From: Nocardia fusca NBRC 14340
GTDB taxonomy: Bacteria > Actinomycetota > Actinomycetes > Mycobacteriales > Mycobacteriaceae
Reading direction: 5' to 3'
Assembly (NCBI RefSeq): GCF_001618425.1
Contig: NZ_BDCU01000070.1
Location: 1 to 57,650 of the forward strand
Length of the DNA: 57,650 bases
Shown here: positions 26,900-35,987 of the stretch, in pieces
Layout of the letters: each line of letters starts with the position of its first letter
Position numbering within the stretch: position 1 is the first letter of the stretch
Notes under the pieces: generated by a model
What the model was told of the DNA's origin: nothing
Databases searched by the model: none
The model's input: only the letters and a program-made list of their open reading frames with translations
Translations under genes and position numbers: made by a program

Positions 26900-27514
26900 C
26901 TACTTGGTGGTGAGATTCGGGCGGGTGGCCCGTTCGATGAGATGCTCGATCAGACTGAGCAGCACATTCTTCGCCGACACCCGGTCGCGCGCGTCGCACA
27001 GCATGACCGGGATGGACGGGTCGAGGTCGAGCGCGTCGCGGACCTCGTCGATCGTGTACCGCGGCGCACCGTCGAAACAGTTCACCGCGATCAGGAAGGG
27101 CAGGCCGCGCCGCTCGAAATAGTCGATGGCGGCGAAGGAATTCCCCAACCGGCGGGTATCGGCCAGGACCACCGCGCCGAGCGCGCCCCGGGCGAGTTCG
27201 TCCCACAGGAACCAGAAGCGATCCTGGCCGGGGGTGCCGAACAGGTACAGCACCAGGTCCTTGTCGATGGTGATCCGGCCGAAGTCCAGCGCCACCGTTG
27301 TGGTGGTCTTGGACTCGACACCGGACAGATCATCGATGCCGGTGCTGAGTTCGGTGATCATCTCCTCGGTGCGTAGCGGCGGGATCTCGCTGATCGAGGC
27401 CACCATGGTGGTCTTGCCGACGCCGAAACCACCGGCGATGAGGACCTTCACCGACGCAGCAAGAGCCGGAGCCCCGGGGTCCATCCGGGCAGGGTCAAAT
27501 TTTTCGGATTCCAT
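26900..27514 (-). CDS. cvnD: Conservon GTP-binding protein CvnD
   Basis: A 204-residue small GTPase-like protein, the fourth member of the conservon. P-loop GGFGVGKTTMVASISEI, a switch-region T (SGIDDLSGVESKTTTTVALDFG), DLVLYLFGTPGQDRFWFLW (G3, with GQ) and FLIAVNCFDG (G4, NxxD-like). In Streptomyces and M. tuberculosis (Rv3362c) such proteins associate at the membrane with the CvnA sensor. Its ATG overlaps cvnC by 20 bases, implying coupled translation. Confidence 0.93.
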   Translation of the reverse strand: MESEKFDPARMDPGAPALAASVKVLIAGGFGVGKTTMVASISEIPPLRTEEMITELSTGIDDLSGVESKTTTTVALDFGRITIDKDLVLYLFGTPGQDRFWFLWDELARGALGAVVLADTRRLGNSFAAIDYFERRGLPFLIAVNCFDGAPRYTIDEVRDALDLDPSIPVMLCDARDRVSAKNVLLSLIEHLIERATRPNLTTK

Positions 27515-27869
27515 CCAGTACCGCTCGCAATACGTTGAAGTCGCCGGGACCGGACTCCATCTGCACGGGAGCCCGGAAGATCAGATGGCCGTCACCGATC
27601 AGATCTCCGACGAGAATCTTGGTCACCGCCAGCGGCAGTTTCAAGGCGGCTGCCACCTCCGCCACTGTTTGTGCTTCCGTGCACAGGTGCACGATATCGG
27701 TGTACTCGGGTTCGATCCGGCGCAACGGCGGGGCACCACGAGCTTTGACCACGACAGTGAGCATATCCAGGTCGTGGCCCGCGCCCACAGTGCGACCCTT
27801 GGTGATGGCGTACGGCCGCACCAGAGGTCCGGCGTCGTCGTCGAACCAGGGTTCCCGTGGCCCGGTCAT
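27495..27869 (-). CDS. cvnC: Conservon DUF742 protein CvnC
   Basis: A 124-residue DUF742 protein, like Rv3363c. Marks: EPWFDDDAGPLVRPYAITKG near the N-terminus, then a winged-helix-like part (IVHLCTEAQTVAEVAAALKL, VTKILVGDLIGDGHLIFR). The role is structural or regulatory within the CvnA-D signalling complex. ATG 27869 lies 40 bases after cvnB. Confidence 0.93.
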   Translation of the reverse strand: MTGPREPWFDDDAGPLVRPYAITKGRTVGAGHDLDMLTVVVKARGAPPLRRIEPEYTDIVHLCTEAQTVAEVAAALKLPLAVTKILVGDLIGDGHLIFRAPVQMESGPGDFNVLRAVLDGIRKI

Positions 27870-27909
27870 ACCCGCATACCCGTCATGGCACCGTTGCTGT
27901 TTTCCGCGG

Positions 27910-28323
27910 TTACTGGGGGTCGGCCCCGGTCCCGCCGCGGGAACCGGTCGACAGATGGCTGCCGACCCGCTGGACGGTGAGGTTCATCTCGTAGGCCACC
28001 ATGCCGAGATTGGCGTCCGCGGCGGCCTGTACAGCGATGCACGCGTTGTCACCGGCCGAGGTGACGAACAGTACGGCGCGATCGAGTTCGATCACCGCCT
28101 GCCGTACGGCACCGCCTTCGAACCGCGCGCCGGCGCTCCGGGCCAGGCCGTGCAGGGTGGACGACATCGCGGCGAAATGCTCGGCCTCGGTGCGATCCAT
28201 TTTCGAGGAGTGGCCCAGCAGCATTCCGTCGGTGGACAGTACGACCGCGAGGCGGACTCCCGCGAGTCGCTCGACCAGGTCGTCGAGCAGCCAGTTCAGG
28301 TCACCTTGTGTGGAAGTGGACAC
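27910..28323 (-). CDS. cvnB: Conservon roadblock/LC7 protein CvnB
   Basis: A 137-residue roadblock/LC7-fold protein (like Rv3364c), expected to regulate the CvnD GTPase. Visible: LNWLLDDLVERLAGVRLAVV, LSTDGMLLGHSSKMDRTEAE, and VLFVTSAGDNACIAVQAAAD. The last 20 residues are a disordered Gly/Ser/Thr tail. GTG 28323 directly abuts the cvnA stop (no intergenic base). Confidence 0.93.
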   Translation of the reverse strand: MSTSTQGDLNWLLDDLVERLAGVRLAVVLSTDGMLLGHSSKMDRTEAEHFAAMSSTLHGLARSAGARFEGGAVRQAVIELDRAVLFVTSAGDNACIAVQAAADANLGMVAYEMNLTVQRVGSHLSTGSRGGTGADPQ

Positions 28324-30738
28324 TTAGCCTTCCTGTTCATCCGGGGATGCGCCATCCGCCGCCGGGTTCCCGGCGCCGGCTTCTGCGGCGGGCAATGGCT
28401 TGCGGCCCTGCCGGGTGCCGTTCTCGATCGCCGACATCAGATCCCTCGCCTGTTCGGCCGAGCGTGGCCGCGCCGTTGCGGCGGTCTGGGCGGCGTCCGA
28501 AACTTCCGGTCGCGGTGCGACTTTAGCCTGCCTGCTACGGCGGGGTAAAGCCGGACGACCGTCGGGCAGCAGGGTCGGTTCGGCGGTGGTCTCCGTGGCC
28601 TCGGGCCGGGCGACCGGAACGGTGTCGGATGTACCGGTCACCGCGGCGCCGGCCTGCTCGGCCCGATCGCCGGTGGACTCGGCGTCGTGGGGCCGGTCGG
28701 CGAGCAGCGTCGCGATGGCGGAGCTCTCGGGGAGGGGGTCGGTAGGGTTCTCCGTGCCGCCCTCCGGCCCTGGACCCGGGGTCCGGGGCAGCCCGGTCAG
28801 CGGTGTGGTCTCCTCGGCGGGATCGGTCAGCAGGGTCGCGGGCACGATGACCACCGCCCGGACACCGCCGTATTCCGATTCCCACAGCCGCACCGCGACA
28901 CCGTGGCGGGCCGCCAGCTGCGCGACGACGAAGATGCCCAGCCGCGAATCCTTCTGCAGGGCCGCGACCTCGAAGTTCGGCGGGTTCTCCAGAAGTTCGT
29001 TGAGACGCTCGCGGTCCTCCTCCGAGATGCCCATGCCCTGATCGGTGATCTCCACGGCCACGCCCTTGCCGATCACCGAACCGGTGACCTGGACCCGTGA
29101 CTGCGGCGGGGAGAACGACGTGGCGTTGTCGACGAGTTCGGCGAGCAGATGGATGAGGTCGCCGACGGCGTTGCCGGCGATACGGAGTTCGGGCAGGCGG
29201 GCCAGCCGCACCCGGGTGTAGTCCTGGGTTTCCCCCACCGCACTGCGTACCAGGTCGACCAGCGGTACGGGGGCGCGCCACTGGCGGCCGGGTTTTCCAC
29301 CACCGAGGATGGTGAGGTTCTCGGCGTTGCGGCGTTCGCGGGTGGCCAGATGGTCGAGTTTGAACAGGGTGTCCAGCATGGCCGGGTCTTCTTCGCGCCG
29401 TTCGGCGTCGTCGAGGATCTCCAGTTGTTTGTGGACCACGATCTGGCTGCGGTGGGCGATATTGAGGAAGATCGCCTTCACGCCCTCCTGGGTGCGTGCC
29501 TCGGTGATCGCGGCATTGACCGCCACGGCGTGCGCGTGTTCGAAGGCGGTGGCCACCGCCCCGAGTTCGTCCCGGCCGAAGTCGAGCTTCGCGGCGGCCG
29601 CGGTTTCGTCGATGTCCTCCCCGGCACGTAGGCGTTCGAGCATATCGGGCAGGCGTTCGTCGGCGAGGGCCAGCGTATGGTCGCGCAACCGCACCAGGCG
29701 GTGGATGAACCGGTTGGCCAGGACCAGCGATACCCCGAACACGGCCGCGGAGATCACCAGGACCGCCAGGCCGATCAGCAGCGACTGATTGGTGGTGCGG
29801 GCCGCCGCGTCCAGCGACAGCTCCTGCATGAGCTGGCTCTGGTCGTCCCAGAGGTTCAGCATCTCCTGGTTGACGTGGTCGGCTGCGGCCTGCCACGCCG
29901 TCAGCTGACTCGGCGAGAGAGCGGGCGCGGTGTGCTCGGCGTCGGCCGCGCCGACGCTGCGGGCGATGAGCGTGTTCTCGGTGCGGGCCAGCAGCCGCCA
30001 TTCCGGGCTGTCGACCAGGGCGCGCACCCGCTCGCCGAGCTCCGGATCCAGCTGAGTGGCCAGCAGGGCGGTTTCGGTGTGGTAGAAGCCGGTCTGCTGG
30101 ATGAATTCGTCGGGCAGTGCGACCGGGTTGCCGGTGCGCAGCGCCGCGCCGGCGAGGGCGTGACTACGCGAAGCCGCTTCCAGCGCGTGCATGATGCGCG
30201 ACACCAGGCCCAGCTGGCCGACCGCCTCCGGGTCCTGTTCGAAGGTGTGCGACAGCTGGGCGCCGGTGCTGAAGGCATCGAGCACCCGGACGTAGAAGGT
30301 ATAGGCGTCACCGGTCGGCACCGCGCGGGTGTCGACCGCGGTACGGATATTGCCGAGCTGCTGGGTGAGGGTGGTGAACGAGCCGACGTCGTCGGTGATC
30401 TCCGCCGGCTGCAGTTCCCGGATCCGCTGTGCTCCGGTGACCAGGTCGCGGAGGGCTTGGTCGGTGTTGGGCCGGACGGCGGCGAGAGCGGCGGCCGCGG
30501 TGGGATCACCGGCCAGATGGGCGAGCGTGAGGCGGCGCTCGTTCTGGACCACCTCGTACACATCGCGAGTGGGACCCGAGACCTCGCGTAACGCCTCGGT
30601 CACCTGCCGGTTGTGTTGTCCCTGGTCGATCAGATAGCCCGTCGCACCCACACCGGCCACCAACAGGGTCAGACTCGGGATGAGTGCGATGGCCAGGATC
30701 CGGGCGCGGACACCGAGCCTCGCTCTGAACATCGGCAC
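28324..30738 (-). CDS. cvnA: Conservon sensor histidine-kinase-like protein CvnA
   Basis: An 804-residue membrane sensor. Transmembrane helix at about 15-36, an extracytoplasmic nitrate/nitrite-sensing (NIT-type) helical domain to about 320, a second helix (LLIGLAVLVISAAVFGVSLV), a HAMP linker, then the conservon dimerisation region (FLNIAHRSQIVVHKQLEIL, LDHLATRERRNAENLTILGG) and an ATPase domain (LLAELVDNATSFSPP N-box; EITDQGMGISEED; DSRLGIFVVAQLAARHGVAV). The last about 150 residues are a disordered Pro/Thr/Glu-rich tail. It is the counterpart of M. tuberculosis Rv3365c. ATG 30738 is divergent from gabD2, 160 bases away. Confidence 0.92.
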   Translation of the reverse strand: MPMFRARLGVRARILAIALIPSLTLLVAGVGATGYLIDQGQHNRQVTEALREVSGPTRDVYEVVQNERRLTLAHLAGDPTAAAALAAVRPNTDQALRDLVTGAQRIRELQPAEITDDVGSFTTLTQQLGNIRTAVDTRAVPTGDAYTFYVRVLDAFSTGAQLSHTFEQDPEAVGQLGLVSRIMHALEAASRSHALAGAALRTGNPVALPDEFIQQTGFYHTETALLATQLDPELGERVRALVDSPEWRLLARTENTLIARSVGAADAEHTAPALSPSQLTAWQAAADHVNQEMLNLWDDQSQLMQELSLDAAARTTNQSLLIGLAVLVISAAVFGVSLVLANRFIHRLVRLRDHTLALADERLPDMLERLRAGEDIDETAAAAKLDFGRDELGAVATAFEHAHAVAVNAAITEARTQEGVKAIFLNIAHRSQIVVHKQLEILDDAERREEDPAMLDTLFKLDHLATRERRNAENLTILGGGKPGRQWRAPVPLVDLVRSAVGETQDYTRVRLARLPELRIAGNAVGDLIHLLAELVDNATSFSPPQSRVQVTGSVIGKGVAVEITDQGMGISEEDRERLNELLENPPNFEVAALQKDSRLGIFVVAQLAARHGVAVRLWESEYGGVRAVVIVPATLLTDPAEETTPLTGLPRTPGPGPEGGTENPTDPLPESSAIATLLADRPHDAESTGDRAEQAGAAVTGTSDTVPVARPEATETTAEPTLLPDGRPALPRRSRQAKVAPRPEVSDAAQTAATARPRSAEQARDLMSAIENGTRQGRKPLPAAEAGAGNPAADGASPDEQEG

Positions 30739-30898
30739 AAGTTAACCGTTGGACCGGTTTCCTGCACATCGAATCCCATTGAACAGGACTCACTTTGACA
30801 CCGGATCCGGCATATGCGGCGTGGCGGCGCCGCCGCCGGCCGGTGCGCCGTGGGTAGATTTGTCCTCACCTCGCGAATACCGACAGGTAGGAGGCGTG

Positions 30899-32452
30899 AT
30901 GCCTGTACCGGAAACCGAAGTCTTCGACCGGTTGCGCACTCTGGTCGCGATCGACGATGCCGCTGCCCGCCCACCTCGTAGGATCGACGAGGTCTTCACC
31001 GGCAAACCGCTGGGTACGGTGCCGGTCGGCACGGCCGAGGATGTCGCCGCGGCCGTCGCCCGCGCCCGCGTGGCGCAGTCCCACTGGGCGGCCCGCCCGG
31101 CGCGGGAACGCGCCCGGGTGTTCCACCGCTACCGGTCCCTGGTCGTGGCACAGCGGGCCGCGCTGATGGATGTGATCCAGGCGGAGACGGGTAAGGCGCG
31201 CTGGGCGGCCCAGGAAGAGGTCATGGGGCTGATGTTCGCCGCGCGGTATTTCGCGCGCGTGGCGCCCACGCTGCTGGACGAGCGGCGGGTGCCCGGGGCC
31301 TTCCCGGTGCTGAACCGCGCGTTCGTCGACGTCCGGCCCAAGGGGGTCGTCGCGGTGATCGCGCCCTGGAACTATCCGCTGGTGCTGTCCCTGGGCGATG
31401 CGATTCCCGCACTGCTGGCGGGCAACGCGGTAATCCTCAAACCCGACAGCTCGACGCCGTTCTCCGCGCTCGCCGGCGCCGAACTGCTCTACCGTGCCGG
31501 GCTGCCCCGGGATCTGCTGGCGGTGGTCACCGGTCCCGGCCCGGTGGTCGGCGCGGCGATGGTGGACTGCTGTGACTATCTGATGTTCACCGGTTCCTCG
31601 GCCACCGGCCGGACGCTCGCCCAGCGGTGCGGCGCGCGGCTCATCGGGTTCTCCGCCGAGCTGGGCGGTAAGAATCCGATGATCGTCACCGACGACGCCG
31701 ATATCGGCCGTGCGGCGCGGGCGGCCGTCCGCGCGTGTTTCTCCAATGCCGGCCAGTTGTGCATCTCCATCGAACGGATCTATGTGCACCGAGCGGTGGC
31801 CGAGGAGTTCACCGAGAAGTTCACGGCCGCCGTATCGGCCGCAAGACTCGGTGCCGCATACGACAACTCGGTCGATATCGGCTCGCTCATCTCCGCGGCA
31901 CAGCTGCGTATCGTCACCGACCATCTCGCCGATGCCGTCGCCAAGGGCGCGCAGGTACGCGCCGGAGGTGCGGCGCGACCCGATATCGGTCCGCTGTTCT
32001 TCGAACCGACGGTGCTCACCGGGGTCACCGAGGAGATGGTCTGCGCGCGTGAGGAAACCTTCGGGCCGTTGGTCTCGATCTATCCGGTCGATTCCGTGGC
32101 CGAGGCGGTGGCAGCGGCCAACGACACCGAATACGGATTGAACGCGAGCGTCTGGGCGGGCGGTCTCGCCGAAGGCGAACGGATCGCGCGGCTGCTGAAG
32201 ACCGGTACCGTCTGCGTGAACGAGGGATACGCACCGGCCTGGGGCACGACCGCGGCGCCGATGGGCGGGACCGGGATCTCCGGTGTGGGCCGCCGGCACG
32301 GGCCCGAGGGGTTGCTCAAATACACCGAACCGCAATCGGTGGTCTCGACCCGTTTCCTGAACCTGGACCCGCCCCCACTGATCCCCCGGGACCTGTGGCA
32401 GCGGGTGCTGATGACGATCGCCCGGTCGCTGCGGTTACTGCCCGGTCGCTGA
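30899..32452 (+). CDS. gabD2: Succinate-semialdehyde dehydrogenase, GabD2 type
   Basis: A 517-residue NAD(P)+ aldehyde dehydrogenase resembling mycobacterial GabD2 (Rv1731), which oxidises succinic semialdehyde to succinate. Catalytic residues are visible: N158 (IAPWNYPLVLSLGD), E254 (FSAELGGKNPMIV) and C288 (FSNAGQLCISIER). ATG 30899 follows TAGGAGG at 30888-30894; an upstream in-frame start at 30749 has no ribosome binding site. It ends 11 bases before the convergent DUF779-like gene. Other aldehyde substrates remain possible. Confidence 0.85.
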   Translation: MPVPETEVFDRLRTLVAIDDAAARPPRRIDEVFTGKPLGTVPVGTAEDVAAAVARARVAQSHWAARPARERARVFHRYRSLVVAQRAALMDVIQAETGKARWAAQEEVMGLMFAARYFARVAPTLLDERRVPGAFPVLNRAFVDVRPKGVVAVIAPWNYPLVLSLGDAIPALLAGNAVILKPDSSTPFSALAGAELLYRAGLPRDLLAVVTGPGPVVGAAMVDCCDYLMFTGSSATGRTLAQRCGARLIGFSAELGGKNPMIVTDDADIGRAARAAVRACFSNAGQLCISIERIYVHRAVAEEFTEKFTAAVSAARLGAAYDNSVDIGSLISAAQLRIVTDHLADAVAKGAQVRAGGAARPDIGPLFFEPTVLTGVTEEMVCAREETFGPLVSIYPVDSVAEAVAAANDTEYGLNASVWAGGLAEGERIARLLKTGTVCVNEGYAPAWGTTAAPMGGTGISGVGRRHGPEGLLKYTEPQSVVSTRFLNLDPPPLIPRDLWQRVLMTIARSLRLLPGR

Positions 32453-32463
32453 GACCGGCCGGG

Positions 32464-32880
32464 TCAGGTCGCGGTACCGTGGCCGCCGCGTTTGCGGCTG
32501 TCGAGCGCGGCGGCTTCCGCGGCACTGAGCCGGCGGGCGCGGAGCAGGAAGATCGCGGCCTCTTCGGGCGGCGATCCGCCGTTCGAATCACCGCCGGGTG
32601 CCGGACCGGCATCGGCGGGCACGTCCACGGTGAGATGTTCGCGCTCGAAACGGGCGTAGGCCTGCGCGCTCATCCACAGTTCGGTATGCCAGGCGAGGCG
32701 GCCGAACAGAGTATCTCCCTCGGCCGCGCGGAAATCGCGGATCGGGAGCCAGTCCGGTTGCGGGTCGGCGGAATCGCGGTGCGCGAGGTACAGCAGGATG
32801 GGCCCGTGCTGTTCGATCAACTCGCGTAACGCGTTGCGGGCCCGATCCGTTACCGCGACCCGGTCGCTGCGATACGCCAT
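32464..32880 (-). CDS. DUF779-like protein lacking the usual cysteines
   Basis: A 138-residue protein. Residues 1-92 follow the DUF779 pattern (VTDRARNALRELIEQHGPILLYLAHRD, then DTLFGRLAWHTELWMSAQAY and HLTVDVP). In that family, commonly encoded beside aldehyde dehydrogenases, the region after HGP usually carries a cysteine cluster (GGCCDGS..MC). Here it is AHRDSADPQPDWLP with no cysteine. A Gly/Pro-rich linker and a short Ala/Arg-rich helical tail follow. ATG 32880 has GGAG six bases upstream. It is convergent with gabD2. The function of the family is not established. Confidence 0.6.
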   Translation of the reverse strand: MAYRSDRVAVTDRARNALRELIEQHGPILLYLAHRDSADPQPDWLPIRDFRAAEGDTLFGRLAWHTELWMSAQAYARFEREHLTVDVPADAGPAPGGDSNGGSPPEEAAIFLLRARRLSAAEAAALDSRKRGGHGTAT

Positions 32881-33204
32881 CAGCAGCTCCGCGCCGTGCT
32901 GTGGCACCGCGGTGGCGTTGCCGAATCGATCCGATGAAACATCTCGCTCCCTTGTGCATCGTCGCCGGCCCCGTATCGGACGGTCCGGGGATTCGATACA
33001 CCCGCCGTCCGGGATACCGGCTCGTGGCGGCCGGCACTTTTGCGAACACATTCTTGCGTATTGCCGTCGCCGGAGCGAGCGGGTGTCCGCGATCGGCCGA
33101 AAACGCTTGTGCTATAACCCTGTGCGCTCGTGGGCTCGGGACGAGTGTGCGGCCGGGCCGCCCGGACGGGCGCTACGGCGCCTCGGAAACCGGTGTGCGC
33201 CGGC
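32881..33204. other. Intergenic region, no gene seen
   Basis: These 324 bases between the DUF779-like gene and the lipoprotein gene (both minus strand) contain no reading frame with a ribosome binding site or family signal. They must hold the promoter of the DUF779-like gene; a TATAAC at 33112-33117 is plus-strand and not obviously placed for either gene. Confidence 0.4.
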
Positions 33205-33513
33205 TCATTTGCGGATGAAGATGCCCGCGACGTCGGCCCGCTCGATCGGAGTGTCGGCGTTGGCCTGCACACTGCACAGCGCGTTGACCGCCGCGATGGA
33301 CAGGTCCACGTTCGTACCGCTCGGTTCCGCGCCCTGCTGTTCTTCCAGGAACTTGGTGATGGTGACGCGCTGGGTCTTCTGATCCTGCTCCACATACTCA
33401 CGGCACGGGGTGTCGCCGCCCTTGTTCATGGCCCGTTCGATTTCGGTACAGCCGGCCAGTGTGAGCACGGCGGCCGCGATCAACAGGCCCGCGCGGGCTT
33501 TCGTGGCATTCAT
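33205..33513 (-). CDS. Small lipoprotein, possibly HdeA-like
   Basis: A 102-residue secreted lipoprotein: basic start (NATKARAG), hydrophobic stretch and lipobox LAGC (lipidated Cys about residue 22). The mature part has two further cysteines (TPCREYVEQD and NALCSVQA) that can form one disulfide, in the spacing of HdeA-like acid-stress chaperones annotated in mycobacteria. ATG 33513 has AGGAGG 10 bases upstream. Expected on the outer face of the membrane. The lipoprotein call is firm; the HdeA link is tentative. Confidence 0.75.
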   Translation of the reverse strand: MNATKARAGLLIAAAVLTLAGCTEIERAMNKGGDTPCREYVEQDQKTQRVTITKFLEEQQGAEPSGTNVDLSIAAVNALCSVQANADTPIERADVAGIFIRK

Positions 33514-33604
33514 CGACAACAATCCTCCTGGTCGGCTCGGGTCGCGCGGTGCGGACCCGAGTCCAGTTCACTCTATGTCGGGCATACCCACCACGGCGGT
33601 CGGC

Positions 33605-34246
33605 TCACCCCGGCGGCCGGACGGGCGGTGATCCGGTGCCGGCGCCGAGAAATCCGGGAATGCCGTCGACCACCGAATCGACCAGGGCTGCCGCGGTCGT
33701 ACCGAACAGGGTGCCGCGTTTGTCCAACTGGCCGTCGAGCCACAACGACGCCAGACCGTGGCCGAGCGCCCAGAGCGTGAGGGTGGTCGGTTCGGCGCGC
33801 TCCGGTGGCAGTTCGCCGGCGGTCACGCAGGCGTCGACCGCGGCGGCCAGTACGCCGAAGGCGGCTTCGCCGGCGGCGCGGGTATCGGGATGTTTCTCCG
33901 GCTGTGACAGTTCGGGACGGAACATCAGCCGGAAGTATCCGGGCTGCTCCCGGGCGAACCGGATATAACACTGTTCCAGTGCGAGGAGTGCCGCGGTGGG
34001 GGAGCCGGCGGTGGCGCGGGCGACGGAGAGCTGGTCGGTGAGCAGGCGGAAGCCCTGGGTGGCGAGATCGGCCAGTAGCGCCGCGCGATCGGCGAAATGG
34101 TGGTACGGGGCGCCGGAACTGACGCCGGCCTCGCGGGCGACCCGGCGCAGGCTCACCGCCGCGATGCCCTCGGTTTCGATGAGCCGCAGACAGGCGGCCA
34201 GCAGGGCATCGCGTAGGGCGCCGTGGTGGTAGGAGGTCCGGGTCAC
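33605..34246 (-). CDS. TetR family regulator
   Basis: A 213-residue TetR repressor. The N-terminal DNA-binding domain is clear (HHGALRDALLAACLRLIETEG, VSLRRVAREAGVSSGAPYHHF), and the C-terminal ligand domain is of the WHG type (ALEQCYIRFAREQPGYFRLM, LTLWALGHGLASLWLDG). GTG 34246 is used with AGAAGG close upstream. It is divergent from the SDR gene; the shared intergenic region has a 41-bp palindrome that it probably binds. Confidence 0.9.
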   Translation of the reverse strand: MTRTSYHHGALRDALLAACLRLIETEGIAAVSLRRVAREAGVSSGAPYHHFADRAALLADLATQGFRLLTDQLSVARATAGSPTAALLALEQCYIRFAREQPGYFRLMFRPELSQPEKHPDTRAAGEAAFGVLAAAVDACVTAGELPPERAEPTTLTLWALGHGLASLWLDGQLDKRGTLFGTTAAALVDSVVDGIPGFLGAGTGSPPVRPPG

Positions 34247-34298
34247 CTTCTGAGGGTAAGCGCCGGGTGTTCCATGCCCGGAGGGGGTCTGGACAGGA

Positions 34299-34339
34299 GA
34301 TCTATGCGGTGCTTAGATTATCTGAGCAGCGTTTAGATC
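34299..34339. promoter_or_regulatory. 41-bp nested palindrome, probable TetR operator
   Basis: The core GCTTAGATTATCTGAGC (34311-34327) is a near-perfect palindrome centred on 34319. Outer arms GATCTA (34299-34304) and TAGATC (34334-34339) are perfectly inverted about the same centre. It sits between the divergent tetR and SDR starts, where binding would block both promoters. Confidence 0.7.
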
Positions 34340-34362
34340 TACACCCTCGAGGACGGATGGAA

Positions 34363-35442
34363 ATGAGCACACGAGTACTGGTGACCGGCGCCACGGGATT
34401 CGTCGCCGGGCATGTCATCGCCGAACTACTCGATCACGGCTACGCGGTCCGCGGCACGGTACGCGATCTCGCCGGCACCGGCAGGCGGGCGCATCTCGTC
34501 GACTACGCCGCCCGCGTGGGTGGTGACCTGGAGTTCGCCGCGACCGACCTCGATCACGACGCCGGTTGGGCCGAAGCCGTCGCGGGCTGCGCGCAGGTGC
34601 TGCATGTGGCCTCGCCCTTCCCGGCGACCCCGCCCGACGACGACAACGAACTGATCCGCACCGCAGTGGATGGAACGCTGCGGGTGCTGCGGGCCGCGGC
34701 CGCCGCACCCGGCGTACGGCGTGTGGTGCTGACCTCCTCGATCGCGGCGATCGCGCACGGGCATCGTGACGAGGTGGTGCGCACCGAGGCGGATTGGACC
34801 GTCGTGGAGCGCAGTCCGGCGTATCAGCGCAGTAAAACGCTGGCCGAGCGGGCGGCGTGGGAATTCGCCGAGTCCCTGCCCGCGGCGCGTGGTCTCGAGC
34901 TGGTCGTGCTGAACCCGGGAATGGTTCTCGGGCCGGTGCTGTCTCCGGAGACGAGCACCTCGCACGAACCGGTCCGCCGGCTACTGGCCGGCGCTGTTCC
35001 GGGTGTACCGCGTGTGGGGTGGTCGGTGGTCGATGTCCGCGATCTGGCGGTGGCGCACCGGTTGGCCATGGAGACCGCGCACGCGGCCGGGAACCGCTAC
35101 ATCTGCGCCGGTGACCATGTGTGGATGCGGGATATGGCGCAGATCCTGGCCGCGGCGTACGGGCCGCGCGGGTTCCGCGTCGCCACTCGTGCGCTGCCCG
35201 ATCCACTCGTGCGCCTGGCGGCGCTGTTCGACCGTGGGCTGCGGCTGACGGTTCCGGTGCTGGGCAAGGCCGAGAGAGTGAGCGCCGCGCGCGCCCGGCG
35301 TGACCTGGGGTGGACGATGCGCCCGGTGGACGACACGGTGCGTGATACGGCGGAGAGTCTGCTGCGTACGGGGGTGGTGCCGTCGCCCGGCCGGGCCGGA
35401 TCCGGTCCGAGTGCTCGCCCGGTGCCGGCGGCCGGGGTGTGA
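34363..35442 (+). CDS. Extended SDR, dihydroflavonol-4-reductase-like
   Basis: A 359-residue NAD(P)-dependent oxidoreductase of the extended short-chain family. Cofactor motif VTGATGFVAGHVIAEL at the N-terminus, LTSSIAA (catalytic Ser region), the active-site YQRSK (Tyr and Lys spaced YxxxK) and VVLNPGMVLGPVL after it. ATG 34363 is preferred to ATG 34357 because GAGGA is at a workable distance. Substrate unknown; likely controlled by the divergent TetR protein. Confidence 0.85.
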   Translation: MSTRVLVTGATGFVAGHVIAELLDHGYAVRGTVRDLAGTGRRAHLVDYAARVGGDLEFAATDLDHDAGWAEAVAGCAQVLHVASPFPATPPDDDNELIRTAVDGTLRVLRAAAAAPGVRRVVLTSSIAAIAHGHRDEVVRTEADWTVVERSPAYQRSKTLAERAAWEFAESLPAARGLELVVLNPGMVLGPVLSPETSTSHEPVRRLLAGAVPGVPRVGWSVVDVRDLAVAHRLAMETAHAAGNRYICAGDHVWMRDMAQILAAAYGPRGFRVATRALPDPLVRLAALFDRGLRLTVPVLGKAERVSAARARRDLGWTMRPVDDTVRDTAESLLRTGVVPSPGRAGSGPSARPVPAAGV

Positions 35443-35452
35443 GGGGTCCGAG

Positions 35453-35644
35453 ATGCTGATAGCGACACTGCTGATCACCCTGGGCGCGCTCGGGCGCCGA
35501 TGGCGCAACGGCCGCCCGCCGGGGGAGAGTGCATCGGACCGGCCGGCGGAGGGAATCCGATGGCGGGGCGCGCGGGTCGTGGTGCCGATCGGGCTCGCCT
35601 CGTTGGGTGGTCTCACGGCTACTGTGACGGTGGTCTGCTGCTGA
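35453..35644 (+). CDS. Small membrane peptide
   Basis: A 63-residue frame starting at ATG 35453, 10 bases after the SDR stop, with two hydrophobic segments (LIATLLITLGALG and VVVPIGLASLGGLTATVTVVC) around a basic loop. The preceding GGGGTCCGAG is only a weak ribosome binding site. No family recognised; it may be translated by coupling to the SDR gene. Confidence 0.35.
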   Translation: MLIATLLITLGALGRRWRNGRPPGESASDRPAEGIRWRGARVVVPIGLASLGGLTATVTVVCC

Positions 35645-35987
35645 GGGTTCTGCCGACGGCCGAGCCATCCGGGCGGCAACACGATTCGGCCGCTCGAGGC
35701 GTTCGCCGTGCAGTGTTCGGCGATCGGCGCGGGCGCGGAACTCGTCTCCGGGCGTGCGGTCATGCCGGTGTGGAAGAAATATGTTTTAGATCACAGTCGG
35801 CCGAGCGGGTGGCGCGCGGAGATCCAGAGCCCCGTTCCTCGGGGATCCGCCGGGCGTCGAGAACTCATCGGATCGGCGTGCGCCACCCGGCGTGCAACCG
35901 GGAACTTATCAAGTACTCTCGGTTACAGGTAAAAGGTGTGTCTGTCATGATGGCGACGACCCCGGGCACGAGCAGACGAGGAACGCA
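35645..35987. other. Intergenic region upstream of the monooxygenase
   Basis: No gene is supported in these 343 bases. The last about 90 bases are less GC-rich (AACTTATCAAGTACTCTCGG and TTACAGGTAAAAGG at 35903-35935) and probably hold the monooxygenase promoter. No ethR-like regulator lies beside it. Confidence 0.4.
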
